Below are positions 6,857 to 9,115 of a stretch of 9,115 nt of DNA, piece after piece. The stretch comes from CAYYNQ01 sp964473105 (GTDB lineage: Bacteria > Sumerlaeota > Sumerlaeia > MVZB01). Where the stretch lies: assembly GCA_964473105.1 (NCBI GenBank), contig CAYYNQ010000040.1, positions 1-9,115 of the forward strand, given 5' to 3'. Positions within the stretch are counted from its first letter, which is position 1. Each line of letters begins with the position of its first letter. The position numbers and the translations under genes were made by a program. The notes under the pieces are model-generated. The model saw only the letters and a list, made by a program, of their open reading frames with translations, did no database searches and had not been told where the DNA came from.

Positions 6857-6862
6857 AGGAGG
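6857..6862 (+). promoter_or_regulatory. Consensus Shine-Dalgarno AGGAGG
   Basis: A perfect AGGAGG, five bases before the ATG at 6868, fixes the start of the membrane protein. It starts three bases after the deoC stop, which supports a shared transcript. Confidence 0.8.
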
Positions 6863-6867
6863 CCTGC

Positions 6868-7317
6868 ATGACATCCAAAAATAAGCGGCCAATAGAGTCC
6901 CCCTCCAGTGACCATCAACCAAAGAATCGGCTGCTGATCTTGCCGGTGGTTGTCTATGAAAGCAGCATCTTGGTTTTCGGACTGCTCACGGGTTTTTGCT
7001 GGACCCTATACAACTGCGGGGATCCTGGAAAGACGGAAATCATCAACATCATCATCGGTCTGTCAATATTCATCATGATCCTCTCCCGTTATATTTACCG
7101 GGTCAGGGTCCTGGCCAAACTTTCCGACCTGAATACAGTCACACGTGAATTTGCCATCGAGTTGTCGGTCTACACCCTGGGCATGATTGCAGGTCTATTC
7201 TGGTATATTGGCTACAAAGAACACCGGAGTGTCGAGGTGCATGTCATCATGGTGCTGTTGGTTACGATCTATGGAATGATACGCTCGGTCAAGATTCTCA
7301 CCAGTCGCCAGCGGTAG
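6868..7317 (+). CDS. Four-helix membrane protein of unknown function
   Basis: I do not recognise this 149-residue protein. After a polar, basic N terminus (1-20, with KNKR and Ser/Pro-rich stretches) it has four hydrophobic segments at about 22-48, 58-77, 97-115 and 122-142. The loop between helices 2 and 3 is basic at its start (YRVRVLAKL), which places it on the cytoplasmic side with both termini by the positive-inside rule. No signal peptide, cysteine motif or catalytic motif is evident. The start is firm because of the AGGAGG. It follows deoC by 13 bases and is probably co-transcribed with it, but this gives no clear functional link. It converges with the amidohydrolase gene, and I see no convincing terminator in the 100 or so bases between them. 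Confidence 0.75.
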   Translation: MTSKNKRPIESPSSDHQPKNRLLILPVVVYESSILVFGLLTGFCWTLYNCGDPGKTEIINIIIGLSIFIMILSRYIYRVRVLAKLSDLNTVTREFAIELSVYTLGMIAGLFWYIGYKEHRSVEVHVIMVLLVTIYGMIRSVKILTSRQR

Positions 7318-7371
7318 ATCCCCGATTAAACGAAACAAAGGCCTGAAATTAAGCCCCCAGCCGGTTTCGCT

Positions 7372-7431
7372 CTATTTCTCGATCAGGTCGACAGCCGATT
7401 CCTTGACATCTCCCATCCTGACAGGAATCAG
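7372..7431 (-). pseudogene. Possible continuation of the amidohydrolase past its stop
   Basis: Directly after the TGA, the same frame reads LIPVRMGDVKESAVDLIEK and then TAG. This is ordinary helix-like protein sequence, unlike the Trp/Cys-rich segment before the stop. It may be the true C terminus, cut off by a nonsense change. Recoding of TGA is unlikely because other genes in the window end in TGA. Confidence 0.3.
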
Positions 7432-8742
7432 TCATGGCCATAAATGTCCGGCACTGGAAAGATGACATACATCTGCCGTTTCGAGCCACTTGGAATAAAT
7501 ATCATCGGCCCCACATTGTTCAACTTTCCAATGAAAAGGCCAGATCGCCCAGTTGCTCTGGCAGCCACGTTCCAGTCGACCGCGACATCCCCAAGGAGGA
7601 TGATCTCCCAACCCAGCACCAGTCGCTATGCCCAGCCTCTGCATCGGGGGCATATCAACCGCTAACCGGTCAAATACCCTCAACTCATCAATCATGGAAA
7701 GCGAATCATTGCTGGCAAGGCTGTCGGTGCCCAGCGCCAACCTGACCTTATTCACCCGGTATTCATGTAGCGGATATTTCGGGTAATCAAAGAAGGCATG
7801 ACTACGCGGGCAAAAGACGACGACAGCCCCGGATCGAGCCAACCTGTCAACATCACCACCCTGTGGCAAGTTGCAGTGTATGGCAAGCGTGGATCCATTC
7901 AACAAGCCTGCATCCCCTGCGCGCTGCACCGGTGACCGGCCCCATTGAGTAAAACCGAATTCCTTTTCGGGGGATACTTCCTTCAATAGATCCAGAAGCT
8001 CGCCACTTCCAGTCATCATCATCTCAATTTCCTCGGGAGACTCTGCAAGATGAATGGCCACCGGGACACTGTTTTTCTGCGCCCAGCTTGACGCACAAAG
8101 CATCGCATCCTCACAGACGCTGTAAACAGAATGAACTGAGAGCGCCTCTCCATGACTCCCCCAGGCAGAAATCACGTCCTTTTCAAGGGACCCGCCTGGA
8201 TATTCATTTCCGAATCTACTTTCCCGAAATCGCCCCCAATTACTGGCTATCCGGTCACGATCGGGACAAATCCATTCATGAAACCGTATCCCATATGTCC
8301 CGATTTTCGCCGCCAAAGGGGAATCATCAGGAAGAATATCGGAGACAATATCCCATAGTCCAGATGTGCCGGACCGGGCGGCATCGAGGCGGGATTTTTG
8401 ATGGTGTTCAATTATTTTATCGGCGGTTGGCTTCATCTTTCTCAGGCGGATCATCTTCCTCAACCACCCTGCAAAACCCGTATCCCGTGGCAGCAACCCC
8501 TGAAGAAACGAATAATCCAAATGACAGTGGGCATTGAGCAAGCCCGGCAAAAGCAAATGATCCGGAAATATCTCCCCAGCATCCAGTCCGGTTGATGGAC
8601 GTGAACAAACATCAACTCGTGTGAAACAGTCATCCTGCCATTCGATATATATCCCCTCCAGAAGACCATTTACAGGACAAAGCCCAAACCTGGACCAAAG
8701 GCGTCCCCTCCGGGGAGGTATATTATTTCGATCGAGGTTCAT
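7432..8742 (-). CDS. Metal-dependent amidohydrolase (ATZ/TRZ, aminofutalosine deaminase-like group), C terminus suspect
   Basis: This is a cytoplasmic TIM-barrel hydrolase of the amidohydrolase superfamily, which deaminates or dechlorinates ring compounds with one bound metal. The metal ligands are visible: H72 and H74 (NAHCHLDYS), H231 (IHLAES, with E234), H289 (AIHCN) and D340 (LGTDSLASND). GRSPVQ and CPRSHAFF are further subgroup blocks. The substrate is unknown; aminofutalosine, guanine-like or s-triazine substrates are possible. The ATG at 8742 (436 residues) is preferred because it forms an ATGA overlap with the frame upstream and GGGA lies about eight bases before it; a TTG at 8796 would add 18 residues. 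From about residue 377 the sequence becomes rich in Trp, Cys and His. The expected end motif (G..LxPG.xADLA) reads better in another frame at 7606-7535, and coding-like sequence continues past the TGA at 7434-7432 to a TAG at 7374-7372. The gene may be a pseudogene at its 3' end, or the sequence may contain indels. Confidence 0.78.
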   Translation of the reverse strand: MNLDRNNIPPRRGRLWSRFGLCPVNGLLEGIYIEWQDDCFTRVDVCSRPSTGLDAGEIFPDHLLLPGLLNAHCHLDYSFLQGLLPRDTGFAGWLRKMIRLRKMKPTADKIIEHHQKSRLDAARSGTSGLWDIVSDILPDDSPLAAKIGTYGIRFHEWICPDRDRIASNWGRFRESRFGNEYPGGSLEKDVISAWGSHGEALSVHSVYSVCEDAMLCASSWAQKNSVPVAIHLAESPEEIEMMMTGSGELLDLLKEVSPEKEFGFTQWGRSPVQRAGDAGLLNGSTLAIHCNLPQGGDVDRLARSGAVVVFCPRSHAFFDYPKYPLHEYRVNKVRLALGTDSLASNDSLSMIDELRVFDRLAVDMPPMQRLGIATGAGLGDHPPWGCRGRLERGCQSNWAIWPFHWKVEQCGADDIYSKWLETADVCHLSSAGHLWP

Positions 8743-9115
8743 CCAAGATTCCCATCCTGTCGGGATTTCAGGTTCACCGACAGATGAAGTAAACAACCAA
8801 CATTATCCCGAAACGGGGCGCCCAATGACGATCTCACTTTGTGATCCGGAACATCGGCATGCAGAACGAGAAACCCGCCCCCTCAGACCTCTCCTCGGTC
8901 GCCCGGGGGCCGGGTGTCAAAAAAACCGTACAATTCCCCGGGGAGAAGAAACTCGCCAAAGTCATTCATAATCGCACGATAAACCAAACGACTTGGTAAA
9001 GTGGAAAACGCTCGTCGCTGTTGGCCCAAAAACACTTAAACCCTTTATATTCAATATTTTCATTGGTCATGGTATCCGCAATTCTCCCCCCATGATCAAG
9101 AATCAAAACCAATTT
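8739..9115 (-). pseudogene. 3' part of an unrecognised gene, frame-disrupted, extending beyond the window
   Basis: Reading leftwards from the right edge, one frame is open from 9115 (LVLILDHGGRIADTM, then EYKGFKCFWANSDERF) to a TGA at 8968-8966. If one T is added in the TTTT run at 9008-9005, the protein continues as STLPSRLVYRAIMNDFGEF and then LLPGELYGFFDTRPPGDR to a TGA at 8885-8883. Past that TGA the same frame stays open (FLVLHADVPDHKV, then SSLGAPFRDNVGC) and closes at a TGA, 8741-8739, that overlaps the amidohydrolase ATG as ATGA. That overlap suggests an operon partner of the amidohydrolase. I do not recognise the family. One indel and one nonsense codon, either real or sequencing errors, are needed to make it a single gene. 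If real, the gene is inactive at its 3' end. Confidence 0.45.

Noticed and set aside
7432..7434. TGA read as an amino acid (stop recoding or alternative code)
   Set aside because: xseB, deoC, the glycosyltransferase-like gene and the carrier all end naturally in TGA, and no selenocysteine or pyrrolysine context is seen.
8088..8537. Plus-strand 149-residue ORF opposite the amidohydrolase
   Set aside because: It is antisense to the conserved amidohydrolase core, and its His/Arg/Ser/Pro-rich composition is that of a shadow frame.
8621..8971. Plus-strand 116-residue ORF
   Set aside because: It has no ribosome binding site and low-complexity Arg/Pro content, and the minus strand carries the better coding signal and the ATGA junction.

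Overview
The window is a stretch of ordinary bacterial chromosome of roughly even base composition. It carries housekeeping, transport, signalling and nucleoside-catabolism genes. I see no CRISPR array, rRNA, tRNA, insertion sequence, phage or plasmid genes. The organism cannot be fixed from the sequence alone. The amidohydrolase (GRSPVQ, CPRSHAFF and LGTDSLASND blocks) and the Nramp-like carrier without the classical metal site resemble, from memory, proteins of Verrucomicrobiota and Planctomycetota. I lean towards a Verrucomicrobiota-type bacterium, as inference only.

Layout from left to right: (1) 8-208, minus: a short, degenerate pentapeptide-repeat reading frame whose DNA shows 15-base and 45-base periodicity, divergent from xseB. 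(2) 348-584, plus: xseB, exonuclease VII small subunit. (3) 693-2162, plus: a multi-spanning GT-C-like membrane glycosyltransferase, with a possible tiny ATGA-coupled ORF after it. (4) 2478-3902, minus: an Nramp-superfamily carrier lacking the DPGN and MPH metal-site motifs. (5) 3903-4225: divergent intergenic region with a perfect ATTCTG-G-CAGAAT palindrome. (6) 4226-5812, plus: a triple-receiver response regulator with a degenerate third receiver and a coiled-coil-like tail, followed by a good terminator. (7) 5976-7317, plus: deoC with an N-terminal extension, then a four-helix membrane protein behind a perfect AGGAGG. (8) 7372-9115, minus: an amidohydrolase with an intact metal-site core, preceded by the 3' part of an unrecognised gene that meets its start in an ATGA overlap.

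The least expected feature is the disruption in the right-hand minus-strand pair. The amidohydrolase C terminus seems to run through two reading frames and stops early. The gene upstream of it becomes one continuous frame if a single T is added in a TTTT run, apart from one in-frame TGA. Either this two-gene unit is decaying or the assembly carries homopolymer errors there. The other genes look intact.

Only deoC with the membrane protein, and the two right-hand minus-strand genes, look co-transcribed. The remaining genes have no obvious joint pathway. I did not find a convincing new multi-gene defence or mobile system. The items most worth a second look are the pentapeptide ORF, the output-less triple-receiver protein and the disrupted amidohydrolase unit.
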